NCBI GenBank assembly: GCA_030737835.1
Contig: CM060856.1
Span: 2,886,952-2,950,951, forward strand
DNA length: 64,000 nt
From: Acorus gramineus
Lineage: Eukaryota; Streptophyta; Magnoliopsida; Acorales; Acoraceae
Direction: 5' to 3'
Position numbers and translations under genes: made by a program. This document shows, piece by piece, positions 11,015 through 21,190 of this stretch (positions are counted from its first letter, which is position 1; each line of letters begins with the position of its first letter). Below the pieces are notes generated by a model, which did no database searches, was not told the origin of the DNA, and worked only from the letters and a program-made list of their open reading frames with translations.

Positions 11015-12857
11015 GGTCTTTTAGATTCTATTGGTGCCAATTTTGAAAAGGTAAAACCCTTGGCTAGGGAGGCTCTAGGATAAATCAATGTTTCCGTTCC
11101 TTGAAGCGTGCTTTAAGTGAGGGGTGAACTGGTCATTTTACAGGGGATCTAACCATGGGTCGGTCTGCATTCCTAATGACAATTGACAGTGGGATAAATT
11201 TGCACGACTCATTAAAATTTTAGGGGTATTTCTATAATGGTGAACATAAGAGGGGTGATTTCAAAAATACGGTTTTAAGAGGGGTATATATACAAAAAAA
11301 TCAATTTTTCATAATTAGTAAGGACATTTAGGTCAATATACACGTAGAATTAGACCTTTTAACCATGGTTAATATAGAGTTCTTCACAGTATGTGATATA
11401 GGGGTACGATTGCACTCATTTAAAGTTTTTGAGGGATATTTTTGCACTGTGGATTTTTTCAGGAGTATTTTAACAAAATTGGAAGTATGTGATATACATA
11501 CATCCCTTCATTTTTTTTAAATTTTTTTTATATAAATGTTTTTACTGTTTTTTTATATAAATAATCTCAGTCAACTTTTTGGGAACAATTTTTTATATTT
11601 TTCACACATAAAAATAGAATTTAAATAAAAAATAAAAACTTAAAAAATGATTTAAAATTATTTATATGAATATTGAATTTTTTTTTTTTGGTCAAATTTA
11701 CCTCTATCATTAAGATGCAATACTCAAACCTATCCTACTAGTAAGAGATTCGGTGAAATTTTAACAATTGATTTTTGTTGAATAAAATTCATTTTGACAA
11801 TTGATTGAAAAGTCAATTTGGTTTTGTTTCTGTTTTTTTTTTTTCTTTTTCTTTTAAGAATCATATTTTAATTTAATTGTATTTCAAGCACCACAACTTT
11901 TGACAATATACTTCCAATATAAAAACTACTTAAAAAAAAAAACTCTATTTCAAAAACTTTTTTTTATTTTTTTTATCTTTATACACAAGCCCGATCTAAG
12001 CCCGAACTGGTTGGCAGTAGATAGACATGAGACAAGACCCTTGTGATACACGTTTAAATGACACTTTAATTGACAATTGACAACTTTGCAACATGACGTA
12101 TACCGGGTGCTGTTATACCCAAAAAGGGTGTAACATTATCCAAAAATATGTGGTAGTCTTCCTATATATTTCTTTGAATCATGTTTTTCAAATTTGATTA
12201 ATTTTTAGATCAGTTTTTATTACTAAGTTTTTACACTAATAGAATTCTTGTATAGAAGTACAACTCTGTTTGTGCGTGCGAAAATAAAAAATAATTTACT
12301 ATGTGACGGTACTCCTTTTATATTAGTACACAAATTTGTTGTAATAACCCAATTCAATGGCGTAACTAAAATATCAGAAAAAAAATATCCTATTTTTTTT
12401 TTCCTTCGTGAAAGTCTCAAATCATCAACAAATGCTTAATATATACTTGATGTATTTTCAACCAATAAAATTCTCATGTATTGGAATGTCAAATGTGGGA
12501 AAAAAAAAAAAAAAACAATTGTCACCAAGTAGAATGTCAAAAATTTCTAAAAATTTATAAAAGGTCTACAAGGTTTATACATCTTACAAAAAAAAAAAAA
12601 AAAAATTTAAAACGATCTGAACAATGAATTTCACCCCCAAAAACCTCCTATTAAGCAACCAAGCTCTCCCAACGAAAACTACTATAAAAGAAAAAAAAAA
12701 TACATAACAGTATCGATGCCTGAACGAAACAGCCGAGGGCATCAGAATTAAAATTGGAATAATTGGAATATCTACGGTTTCTCCAACCCCAATAATTATA
12801 AAAAAAAACGTAAGCGATGACGTCAGGACCACTTGTGGGTGCGCGAACCAACGGAAA
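11015..12857. other. Unassigned intergenic DNA, with 3' flank of the 12.9-kb small gene at its right end
   Basis: About 11015-11500 contains repeated AGGGGTAT words like those in the Mutator-like ends and may be a decayed relative, but no paired ends were found. About 11500-12480 is very AT-rich with poly-T and poly-A runs. About 12755-12857 resembles the 3' flanks at 23270-23365 and 25730-25830 (words such as TCTAC-TTTCT and ACCCCAATAATTA). It therefore belongs to the duplicated gene unit. Confidence 0.45.
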
Positions 12858-13100
12858 TCAACGAGAGACGAGGGTCCCAAAGAAGTCGAGCCCGTCGAAC
12901 TCCTGCGCGAATCGGATTCGCCTCCGCTGCTGTTCATTCTGCTCGACCTTCGCAGGCCGTTCGTTCTCCTTCTCGAGCTTCCTCATCGTCGCCTCCTTCT
13001 CGGACTTGCTCTCCTTCTTCAACCAACCTTTCATCCACCCCTCCGTGTTTATGTCGGCTGTCGCAGAGCTCAAGATCGACATCGCCAACAGCTTCTCCAT
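12858..13100 (-). CDS. Small plant protein, 80 aa, EFDGLDFF C-terminal motif (copy 2)
   Basis: A single-exon minus-strand frame with ATG at 13098-13100 and TGA at 12858-12860. The N-terminus MEKLLAMSILSS is mildly hydrophobic. The middle is rich in Lys and Glu and could form a charged helix, and the protein ends in RIRFAQEFDGLDFFGTLVSR. It is the same length as the copies at 23.4 and 25.8 kb, without gaps, with about 12 of 80 residues different from the latter. One peculiarity is Gly where the other copies have Glu in FFETLV. No known catalytic motif, signal peptide or membrane segment is visible, and I do not assign a function. The conserved frame, promoter and 3' flank support a functional gene. 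Confidence 0.82.
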   Translation of the reverse strand: MEKLLAMSILSSATADINTEGWMKGWLKKESKSEKEATMRKLEKENERPAKVEQNEQQRRRIRFAQEFDGLDFFGTLVSR

Positions 13101-13184
13101 GGATTTGATTTCTCTTCTGTAGGATTTGTGTTTTTTTATTTATTTGTGTAGTGGTTTTGGTTAATAACTTGGGTAGTGCCGGAG

Positions 13185-13269
13185 CTTTTTATAGGGGATA
13201 GGGGAGAAAATGGGGGCAGTTGAATGGAAATTTGGAAGAGGAAGCGGAGAAACGGAGGGTCTTCTAGAA
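13185..13269 (-). promoter_or_regulatory. Proximal promoter of the 12.9-kb small gene: TATA box plus conserved upstream block
   Basis: The TATA box is CCTATAAAAAG on the minus strand (13185-13195), about 90 bp before the ATG. Further upstream is the plus-strand block GGAAATTTGGAAGAGGAAG (13227-13245), shared with the 23.4- and 25.8-kb copies. Next comes TTCTAGAA (13262-13269), which matches a two-unit heat-shock-element core. Whether heat-shock factor binds it is inference. The 25.8-kb copy has the related TTTCTAGAG at the same place. Confidence 0.6.
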
Positions 13270-13382
13270 TCATGTTATAATGCAACCTCCTCCGCCTTTC
13301 TCTTATTAGTTGTCTTCATTATACGTGGACCCGTTCTGTTCAATGACGTGCTCGACCGCCACCGCACATTATTTGTTTGTTT

Positions 13383-14336
13383 GGGTTAAAGACATCTAAG
13401 TCCCTACAAACATAAGAAAACCCATATAAATTCCTATTAAAATTAAGACAGACGTACGAGTCCCTGAAAACTCAAAAAAACCCAATTATCATCCCTGAAT
13501 TAAATTTCCATCCAAATATAACAGAATATTCCTAGAATATTCCATCACATATAATTGTGACATTGAAGTCTTTATAAATAGTCATAAAGATAAATTAGTC
13601 CCTACAAAAGATAAAATTGCCCCTAAAAAATTTTTACATTAAATTATGTATATATTGTAGTCCCTATAAATAATCATAAAGATAAATTAGTCCCCGCAAA
13701 AAACAAAATTGCCCTTGAAAGACTTTTACATATAATTGAATAGACATTACAGTTCTTATAAACAATCGTAAAGACAAATTGATCCCTCTAAAAGACAAAA
13801 ATACCCTTGAAGGATTTTTACATTTAATTGTGCAGACATTGCAATTTAAAAATTAAATACCCTCTAAAATACTGCAATTTCTACACAATTAAATGTAAAA
13901 ATTCTTTAGGGGCATTTTTGTCTTTTACATGTACCAATTTGTCTTTACGATTATTTATAAGGACTGTAATGTCTATAAAATTAAATGTAAAAATCTTTCA
14001 GGGGTAATTTTATCTTTTGTAAGGACTAATTTGTCTTTATGATTGTTTACAGGGACTGCAATGTGTACACAATTTAATGTAAAAGTCTTTCAGGGGTAAT
14101 TTTGTCTTTTGCAGGGATTAATTTGTTTTTATGACTGTTTATAAGGACTTCAATGTCAACACAATTATATGTGACATAATATTTTAGAAATATTCCGTTA
14201 AGTTTGGATGGAAATTTAACTCAGGGATGATAATTGGGTTTTTTTGAGTTTTCAGGGACTCGTACGTCTGTTCTAATTTTGGTAGGGACTTATATGGGTT
14301 TTTTCATGTTTACATGGACTTAGATGTCTTTAACCC
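13383..14336. mobile_element. Long fold-back Mutator-like element with tandem repeats in both arms
   Basis: The left end GGGTTAAAGACATCTAAGTC is the reverse complement of the right end GACTTAGATGTCTTTAACCC. The pairing continues through nearly the whole 954 bp. Each arm carries three degenerate tandem copies of an approximately 92-bp unit with the words TAAAGATAAATTAGTCC and AAAATTGCCC (left arm about 13565-13840, mirrored at about 13870-14165). The flanks TGTTTGTTT (13374-13382) and TACTTGTTT (14337-14345) agree at 7 of 9, suggesting an old 9-bp duplication. It has no coding capacity. Transcription through it would give a long hairpin RNA. Confidence 0.8.
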
Positions 14337-14380
14337 TACTTGTTTATGTGACACTCAAAAATCATGTAATTAATATTTAA

Positions 14381-14839
14381 GGGTAACATCCATATAACCC
14401 CTGGATGAAGCCTTTGATTTTTCATGGAGTCCACAGGTGATAGCACCTATGTAAATTTAAATAATCATTTGAATTAAATTTTTGATTGACAGATGAAAAA
14501 TATTACGTGAATATTCTTTTTTGTTAGTCTTTGCAAAAACACAGTATCCAAATCCCCTTTACAATATGGTAAAAATATAAAAATTCTTTTGTAAATGACG
14601 ATTTTATATTTCTTAATAAATTTTTATAACATATTCAGATGACTAAATCGTCATTTACAAAAAAAATTTCATATTTTCAGTCAAGGTAACCAAATAAAAT
14701 ATTTGTATAATATTTTTCATCTGTTAACGAAAGTTTAATTCAAGAGATTATTTGAATCTGTATATGTGTCTCCAGGGGGGTTATATGGAATGGGTCATGT
14801 GGATTTCGAATAGTTTAAGGGGGTAATTTGAATTTTTCC
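14381..14839. mobile_element. Fold-back MITE, second copy of the 10.5-kb family
   Basis: The right end, read on the minus strand, begins GGAAAAATTCAAATTACCCC and matches the start of the copy at 10520. Internal words such as GGAGTCCA, ATGTAAATTTAAATA and GACAGATGAAAAATAT are also shared. The left half pairs with the right half. The flanks AATATTTAA and AATTTTAAA match at 7 of 9. It has no coding capacity. Confidence 0.6.
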
Positions 14840-15059
14840 AATTTTAAATATAAATAGTCTTTGTTATCTATTAAAATTTCAATAAAAATGAGATCACAAA
14901 ATGTCGGCAACGAAGCATAGGATTTCTTAAGATATTAGAAACCGCCGATGTTGGAAAAGTCAAGGGACAAACAACGGGCTACATTAGAAATCGAATTGTT
15001 AATAGAGAAAAGATTGATTGAGGACTTTTTTTTTTACTTTTTGGGTGAAAAGGCCTTAT
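14840..15059. other. Short unassigned spacer
   Basis: No feature could be supported between the fold-back element and the LINE remnant. A T-tract lies near 15027-15035. Confidence 0.4.
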
Positions 15060-16073
15060 CAACTTACATTACATTTGGAAAATGATTTGGAAACTTATGG
15101 TTTTTTCAAATGTTAAGTTTTTTACTTGGCAATTAGTATGGGAACGGCTTCCTACACGGGTTTGTTTTAATAATATTGGCCTATACATGGATACCCGATG
15201 CCCCCTATGCGAAGATAGGCCGATGTCGGCATTTCACCTGTTTGTTGAATGTTCTTTTGCTGCTAGCTGACATTTATCTTGTCCATTTTTACTTCCTCCA
15301 AGAGGCATTTTGCAGGTAGGATCATGGGTGCAGGTGTTATTTAACAATGTATGGAAGGATGAAGCACTAATGCAGAGGAAAAAAATATTTCTCGTTCTTA
15401 TGTTATGACGTATATGGAAAGCGAGCAACTACACAGTGTTTCGACAGTTTAAAGTCTCACCACGACAGGTAGTAAAGAGGGCAAAGGCTGATCTTTACGA
15501 GTGCACGGAGGCTCGGTCAATGGCTGATTTAAGACTTAGGCGATCGACGATATTTGACTCTAGCTTGCAAGTTCCAACAAGACCTCATGGAGCACAAATG
15601 ACTTTCCATAACATCGGCCACATCTTTGTACTCATGGATGAGAGCGTCATGGACTCCACTCGCGAGGCTGGCGCGGGGCTCATTGTACTCTAGGAGTCCT
15701 CAAAGAAAATTATAGGTGCAGGATTTAAATATTGGACGTGGGCTTCCCCCATTTGAGCGGAGGTTGAACCAATAAAAAATAAAAGTTGGCCTCTAATTCG
15801 CACGCGATCAACAATTGCGACAAATTTGAATATGTTCTGACTCACATGCCTTAATAATTCATATTCAAAGTTGTAGGGAGAGACCGTAACATTTACAGGA
15901 CTGCCTCATGGATATCTATAACTTAATAGATCAACTAGACTAGGTATTATTTTTCAAAGTCCCGCGAGACTTGATTGCTAGACTCGATGCCTTAGCACGA
16001 CATGCACGCAGGTCAAGATCATCAGGATTCACAGATTGTCTTATGGGGTCACAGTTTTATCATATACTACATA
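15060..16073 (+). mobile_element. LINE remnant: zinc-binding and RNase H end of ORF2
   Basis: The plus-strand frame at about 15082-15270 encodes WKLMVFSNVKFFTWQLVWER followed by CPLCEDRPMSAFHLFVEC. This is the zinc-binding domain found near the end of plant L1-like reverse transcriptases. A later frame (about 15436-15693) has MDESVMDSTREAGAGLIVL, the start of a plant-type RNase H domain of such ORF2 proteins. Translation beyond it in changing frames still suggests RNase H wording up to about 16070. The copy is 5'-truncated and broken by several stops and frame changes. The Copia element at 16079 was inserted at its right edge. Confidence 0.7.
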
Positions 16074-16078
16074 ATACT

Positions 16079-16204
16079 TGTTAGAATATAAAAAGAATGA
16101 ATCAAGAATCTTATTAGGGTTTGTATCCAATATTTATAGTACAAAAAGGGAAACAAGGAAAAGACTAATCTACCCTTAACCCTAACATATATATACATTT
16201 AACA
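16079..16204 (-). repeat. 3' LTR of the Copia element
   Basis: A 126-bp direct repeat. On the minus strand it begins TGTTAAATGTATATATATG and ends TATTCTAACA. It is paired with the copy at 20663-20788, and the 5-bp duplication ATACT lies outside it. Confidence 0.93.
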
Positions 16205-16216
16205 CCCCCCTCAAAC

Positions 16217-19200
16217 TCATGGTGGATCATACACCGAGAGTTTGCTCAACAAGAAACCATGCCGCTGAAGTGTATGAGACTTTGTGAAAAAGTCTGATAA
16301 CTGAAGAGAAGAGGAAATATATGGGAGTGATATAGTGCCTGCAATAAAATGATGACGGACGAAGTGACAATCGATCTCGATGTGCTTCGTACGTTCATGA
16401 AATACTGGATTGCTAGCAATCTGAATGGCGCTCTTGTTGTCACAATATAGAGGAGTAGACACAGATAGAATGACACCCATGTCAGAGAGGAGGCGTCGAA
16501 GCCAAACAACCTCAGCAGTAGCAGATGCCATAGCACGATATTCGGCCTCAGCACTCGAACGAGAAACAATGTCTTGTTTCTTGGCCTTCCAAGATATAAG
16601 AGAGTCCCCAAGAAAGACACATATACCAGTTGTGGATTTTCGATCTGTGACATCTCCTGCCCAATCAGCATCAGTATAAGCGCGAAGTTCAAGAGTAGAA
16701 GAAGACGGTAACAGCAGAGCACGAGATATAGTGCCACGTAGATAGCGTATAATCCGAAGAACTGCTGCATAATGAACAGTACGAGGGGCAGCGACAAACT
16801 GACTGACAATATGCACAGCATAGGCAATGTCAGGACGAGTGACAGTGAGATAGACGAGACTTCCAACAAGTTGTCTATAACGAGTAACATCAGAAAGTGG
16901 TTCTCCATCGTCAGGCCGGAGCTTAGCATGAAGCTCAATAGGAGTAGGAGAAATGCGATCATCAGTCAGACAGGCACGGTCGATCAAGTCAGCAGTATAC
17001 TTGCGTTGGGAGAGAAGATAACCACGCGGAGCAGAAGCAACTTCCAAGCCTAGAAAATAGCGAAGTTTGCCAAGATCTTTCATCTCAAATTGACGCTGAA
17101 GATGTTGCTTGACCGACTGTATATGAGACGAATCATCGCCGGTGATGATCATGTCATCAACATAAAGCAGCAGGATAGTACGATGAGGACCAGAGGTGTG
17201 AACAAATAAAGCTGGATCAGAGGAACTACGAACAAACCCAGCAGCACAGATAGCATCAGTGAATCGAGCGAACCAAGCACGAGGAGCCTGCTTGAGACCA
17301 TAGAGAGCGCGGTGAAGATGGCATACATGACCAGATGAATGAGGAAGACCCGGAGGAGGAGTCATGTAAACCTCCTCTGATAAATCACCATGAAGAAAAG
17401 CGTTCTTGACATCAAGCTGATAAATGGGCCATTGACGAACAGAAGCAACAGAAATCAAAGTACGAACAGTCGTCATCTTTGCTACAGGAGCAAATGTCTC
17501 ATCATAATCAATACCATGCTGCTGAGTGAAACCACGGGCAACCAACCGAGCCTTGTGACGCTCAATCGAACCATCAGAGTTGGTCTTGATCTTATAAACC
17601 CACTTACAGCTGATAGGAGTCTTCCCTGGAGGAAGTGGTACAATTTTCCACGTATGAGTGCGTTGTAATGCACTAAGCTCCTCTGCCATAGCACCTTCCC
17701 ATTCTGGAATGCCGACAGCCTCACGATATGATTGGGGCTCCCAGTGAGTGGAAACAGCTGAAAGAAAACACTGAAAACTAGGAGAAAAAGAATCAGAGGC
17801 AACCAAGCTAAGTCGTTGAGGAGGTCGACGAGCGCGAGGCGGATTGCGACGAGGAGCAACTGGTGCGGGATCGACTACCGGTGCGGGGTCGACTGCTGGT
17901 GTATGGTCGACTGCTGATGCGGGGTCGACTGCTGGGGCATGGTCGACTACTGGTTGAACAACATCAGGCGCAGGAGCAACAACAGGGGGACTCGGCTCAC
18001 ATGAATCATCCGAAGAAGGAGATATAGGGGATGGCAAGGTCGTAGATGGGACAGATGAAGGAATAGAAGCCGGTGGGATAGACGATGGGGATGACTCAGG
18101 AGTCGAGAAATCCAGAAAAATAAGGTCATCAACAGTAGACGGAGGAAGTGGAGCCGGAGGTGAGCGAAGAGCATAATAAGGATGATGCTCCCAAAATGTG
18201 ACATGACAAGAAATGCGAAGACGTCGTGCAATAGGATCATAACACTTGTAACCCTTATGTTGAATACTGTATCCAAGAAAAACACACATAGCAGAACGAG
18301 GAGAAAGCTTGGTACGTTCAGTGGGAGGAAGAAGAACAAAACATGTGCAACCAAAAACACGAAGACGAGAATAATCAGGTGGCTGATTGTGAAGCCGCTC
18401 AGATGGTGAGATACCACCAGTAATAGATGACGGAGTGCGATTGATGAGATACACACTTGTGAGAACTGCCTCACCCCAAAACTCAACAGGGACGGATGCA
18501 GAAAGAAGTAAAGATCGAGTCATCTCAAGGATGTGACGGTGTTTACGCTCAGCAACGCCATTTTGTTGATGAGCATAAGGAGTGGAAAACTGAGGAAGGG
18601 TGCCTTGGGATGTCAAATATTCACTAAAAGCCTTAGAACAATATTCACCACCACAATCAGAGCGTAACACCTTAATACGACGAGAAAATTGAGTCTCAAC
18701 CATGGTAGCAAAAGAAGTATAAATACGCAATAAATCTGAACGACTAGAGAGAAGGTAAATCCAAGTGAAACGAGAATAGTCGTCGATAAAAATGACATAA
18801 TATCGATTTCCCCCTTTTGAAAAAATAGGAGACGGACCCCAAATATCAGAATGAACTAAATCAAAGGGAGAATCTGAAATATGCGAACTGGAAGGGAAAG
18901 GAAGAGCCACTGTCTTACCCAATTTACAGCCCACGCATGGTTGAAGATCCGTGCGAGAAAATGATCCTAATGCACCGGTGCTAACAAGATATCGGAGTCT
19001 AGGCTGAGACAAATGACCAAGACGACGATGCCAAAGATCGAAAGGGGAAGGGGAATTTGTATCTAACTGCACAGAAGCAGCGGAAGGCAGAGGAACATGA
19101 AGCTGATCCATGTAATAGAGTCCACCTTGTCGTCGCCCAGTCCCAATCCGTCTCCCAGTAAGTCGATCCTGAACAGAACAAGATGATGAATCAAATGTGA

Positions 19201-19795
19201 TCGTATAACCAAGGTCAGCAAGTTGACTGACAGAAAACAAACTCATGGAAAGTTTAGGAACATGCAAAACATTTGGCACATTAAATCGATGAGAATGATC
19301 AGAAAGAATGCCAGAGCTCGAGACAGACATAGGAGAACCATCAGCAGTGCGAATAAGTGAAGGAGAACGGAGTGGTGTACAATTAACAAGAATCGATGCA
19401 TCCGATGTCATGTGATGGGAAGCCCCAGAATCAAGAACCCATGAGGTAATCGGTATACCTGGTACGGGAGTAGAAGCAGACTGAACAGAACCAGAAAGAT
19501 CTATACCAGTCAATGATCGTAACATAACATAAAGCTGTTGATATTGATCTTGTAGCCCCTTTAAATGTGCAATAAGGTGAGCTGTGGTAAACTGTGACTG
19601 AGCAGAAGCAACGCGAGGTGCAATTGATGTACATATCTGATCCTGACAAAGAGAAGATTGAGTAGACGACTGGATTGATAAAGAGAAAGCGGCATCTCGA
19701 GCACGTTTTCTAGCCAACTTGCGGCAATCGAGGGTCACATGACCAAAGGAGTGACAATATCTGCAATCCATAGTACTTGCACAGCAATAGATCAA
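16217..19795 (-). CDS. Copia polyprotein region (zinc knuckle, protease, integrase, RT, RNase H)
   Basis: A minus-strand frame of about 1190 codons inside the Copia element. The start cannot be fixed, because the first codon of the open stretch is not ATG and gag would normally lie upstream in the same polyprotein. Landmarks by rough residue are: zinc knuckle CRYCHSFGHVTLDC near 11-24; aspartic protease WVLDSGASHHMTSD near 118; pre-integrase WHRRLGHLS near 254; integrase core HSDIWGP and FIDDYSRFTW near 315-335; reverse transcriptase LDVKNAFLHGDL and YVDDMIITGDD (near 878); and RNase H TDADWAGD near 1040 and SSAEAEYRAM near 1080. The order protease-integrase-RT-RNase H defines Copia. It is treated as part of a fossil element. 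Confidence 0.9.
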   Translation of the reverse strand: MIYCCASTMDCRYCHSFGHVTLDCRKLARKRARDAAFSLSIQSSTQSSLCQDQICTSIAPRVASAQSQFTTAHLIAHLKGLQDQYQQLYVMLRSLTGIDLSGSVQSASTPVPGIPITSWVLDSGASHHMTSDASILVNCTPLRSPSLIRTADGSPMSVSSSGILSDHSHRFNVPNVLHVPKLSMSLFSVSQLADLGYTITFDSSSCSVQDRLTGRRIGTGRRQGGLYYMDQLHVPLPSAASVQLDTNSPSPFDLWHRRLGHLSQPRLRYLVSTGALGSFSRTDLQPCVGCKLGKTVALPFPSSSHISDSPFDLVHSDIWGPSPIFSKGGNRYYVIFIDDYSRFTWIYLLSSRSDLLRIYTSFATMVETQFSRRIKVLRSDCGGEYCSKAFSEYLTSQGTLPQFSTPYAHQQNGVAERKHRHILEMTRSLLLSASVPVEFWGEAVLTSVYLINRTPSSITGGISPSERLHNQPPDYSRLRVFGCTCFVLLPPTERTKLSPRSAMCVFLGYSIQHKGYKCYDPIARRLRISCHVTFWEHHPYYALRSPPAPLPPSTVDDLIFLDFSTPESSPSSIPPASIPSSVPSTTLPSPISPSSDDSCEPSPPVVAPAPDVVQPVVDHAPAVDPASAVDHTPAVDPAPVVDPAPVAPRRNPPRARRPPQRLSLVASDSFSPSFQCFLSAVSTHWEPQSYREAVGIPEWEGAMAEELSALQRTHTWKIVPLPPGKTPISCKWVYKIKTNSDGSIERHKARLVARGFTQQHGIDYDETFAPVAKMTTVRTLISVASVRQWPIYQLDVKNAFLHGDLSEEVYMTPPPGLPHSSGHVCHLHRALYGLKQAPRAWFARFTDAICAAGFVRSSSDPALFVHTSGPHRTILLLYVDDMIITGDDSSHIQSVKQHLQRQFEMKDLGKLRYFLGLEVASAPRGYLLSQRKYTADLIDRACLTDDRISPTPIELHAKLRPDDGEPLSDVTRYRQLVGSLVYLTVTRPDIAYAVHIVSQFVAAPRTVHYAAVLRIIRYLRGTISRALLLPSSSTLELRAYTDADWAGDVTDRKSTTGICVFLGDSLISWKAKKQDIVSRSSAEAEYRAMASATAEVVWLRRLLSDMGVILSVSTPLYCDNKSAIQIASNPVFHERTKHIEIDCHFVRHHFIAGTISLPYISSSLQLSDFFTKSHTLQRHGFLLSKLSVYDPP

Positions 19796-20662
19796 AATAA
19801 ACAGTATCTGATAGATCCAAAACAGTCACAGATGCGTAGATCACGAAAAGCTGATCAAAATGAGTACCAATATGACTATATTTGGAGTCCGAATGAGCCC
19901 GTAGCGGCCGGATAAAGAAAATACCGAAAGATCGATGACGGAGCGACAAACGGGTCGGGCCGCGGATCCGGGTCGGGTCGCGGAACCGGGTCGGGCAGCT
20001 GGAGCCGGGTCGGGCAGCTGGGCCGGGCGCGAGCGATCGGGTGCTGGGTCGGGCGCGCGCGGGCGCGAAGCACGGGATCTCGGGACAAATTCCCGGGAGA
20101 TCCGGGATGCTGTCCGGGACCGAATCCGGGACAGGATCCCAGGAAATCCGGGCTGATCGGCGCGGATCCGCGCTGATCACGCAATTCCGAGATGACGCGC
20201 AGGCAGACGCGGACGATGCGCGGACGGGGCGCGGGCACGGCGCGCGGACGGGCAGGGCGCGGAAGGGGCGCGGGCAGGGAGCCGGCAGGGCGCGGCAGGG
20301 CGTGGACTGTGCGCGCGTGGGGGACTGGGCGGCGCTGGACGGCGCAGCAGGGTGGCAGGGCAACGTGAGGCGGCGCGGCAGGGCGGCGCAGCGGCGGTGA
20401 TGCGCGAGGCTGTGACAGGGGCAGCGGCGGGGCTGCGCTGGCGGGGCTGCGCGGGGCTGCGGCAGGGCAGCGGATCAGCGCGGGGCAGCCGTGAGGTTAC
20501 ACGGGGCTGCGGCAGGGGCAGCGGATAAGTGCGGGGCAGCCGCGGGGCTGCGCGCGGGTGACACGAACAGAACGACGGACAGCGGAGCGTCGACGATCTC
20601 CGAACGGAGAGTATCGCCAACAAAAAATCAAGGAAAAAAATTGGATTCAAGCTCTGATACCA

Positions 20663-20788
20663 TGTTAGAATATGAAAAGAATGAATTAAGAATATTATGA
20701 AGATTTATATCTAATATTTATAGTACAAAAAGAGAAACAAAGAAAAGACTAATCTACCCTTAACCCTAACATATATATACATTTAACA
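20663..20788 (-). repeat. 5' LTR of the Copia element
   Basis: A 126-bp direct repeat matching 16079-16204 at about 92%. Most differences are transitions, as expected for methylated and ageing plant DNA. The tRNA primer site lies immediately inside it. Confidence 0.93.
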
Positions 20789-20829
20789 ATACTATCCATA
20801 GTGTAGAGTTTTGTATACAAAATGTCCAT

Positions 20830-21190
20830 ATGTTATGGGATTCCACGAAACAGATTGATTGAGGAATCGGTGGTCTGGGCTGCTGGAGTCTTCCACTGCC
20901 GTTCACATGATTCCAGAAAGTAGAAGAGATTACATGAAAAGCGTTTTGACTTTGGACTAGTGCGTGCTTTCCGATTTCTAAAAAAAAAAATACATGACCG
21001 AGTCAATGATATTAATATTGAAATGGATTAGCGCGTCAGCCATTTATCAGCAGTCAAATATGAATGGAATGGGTTGGCGCAAATGGAACTCACCAAAGAA
21101 ACTAGAATAATGGAGATGTACATCCAGTTGTGGACCCCTTTCAAAGGCAGACTAGACAACCAATTATTCAAACCCTATCTCGGTCCTTGA
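20830..21190. other. Distal upstream block of the small-gene duplication unit (copy belonging to 12.9 kb, displaced)
   Basis: This shares an ordered series of words with 24780-25110 and 26440-26755: GTTTTGACTTT, GTGCGTGCTTTCC, GACxGAGTCAAT, TGGAGATGxACATCCAGTTG-like, and GGACCCC. In the other two units the block lies 0.4-1.2 kb upstream of a small gene. Here it is 7.7 kb from the 12.9-kb gene, with fold-back, LINE and Copia insertions between. Function is unknown. It may be distal promoter DNA or merely co-duplicated sequence. Confidence 0.6.

Larger units (their letters stand above)
16079..20788 (-). mobile_element. Copia LTR retrotransposon, minus strand, short LTRs
   Basis: It is bounded by 126-bp direct repeats (16079-16204 and 20663-20788) that start TG and end CA, and by the exact 5-bp duplication ATACT (16074-16078 and 20789-20793). 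A primer-binding site matching initiator methionine tRNA (TGGTATCAGAGC on the minus strand, 20646-20662) adjoins the 5' LTR. A G-rich polypurine tract (about 16205-16220) adjoins the 3' LTR. Parts recognised in order are zinc knuckle, protease, integrase, reverse transcriptase and RNase H. I did not recognise a normal gag part. The leader is unusually GC-rich (about 19900-20620). The LTRs differ at roughly 10 of 126 positions, so the insertion is not recent. The pol part looks open throughout, and the element as a whole looks incomplete. Confidence 0.93.

Noticed and set aside
17390-18486. Several frames of 75-179 codons overlapping the Copia pol region on either strand
   Set aside because: They are shadows of the long pol frame, with Leu-rich or Arg/Thr-rich translations and no motifs.
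20646-20662. TGGTATCAGAGC as part of a tRNA gene
   Set aside because: It is the tRNA primer-binding site of the Copia element. No cloverleaf sequence surrounds it. The same word near 47.37 kb is the Gypsy primer site.
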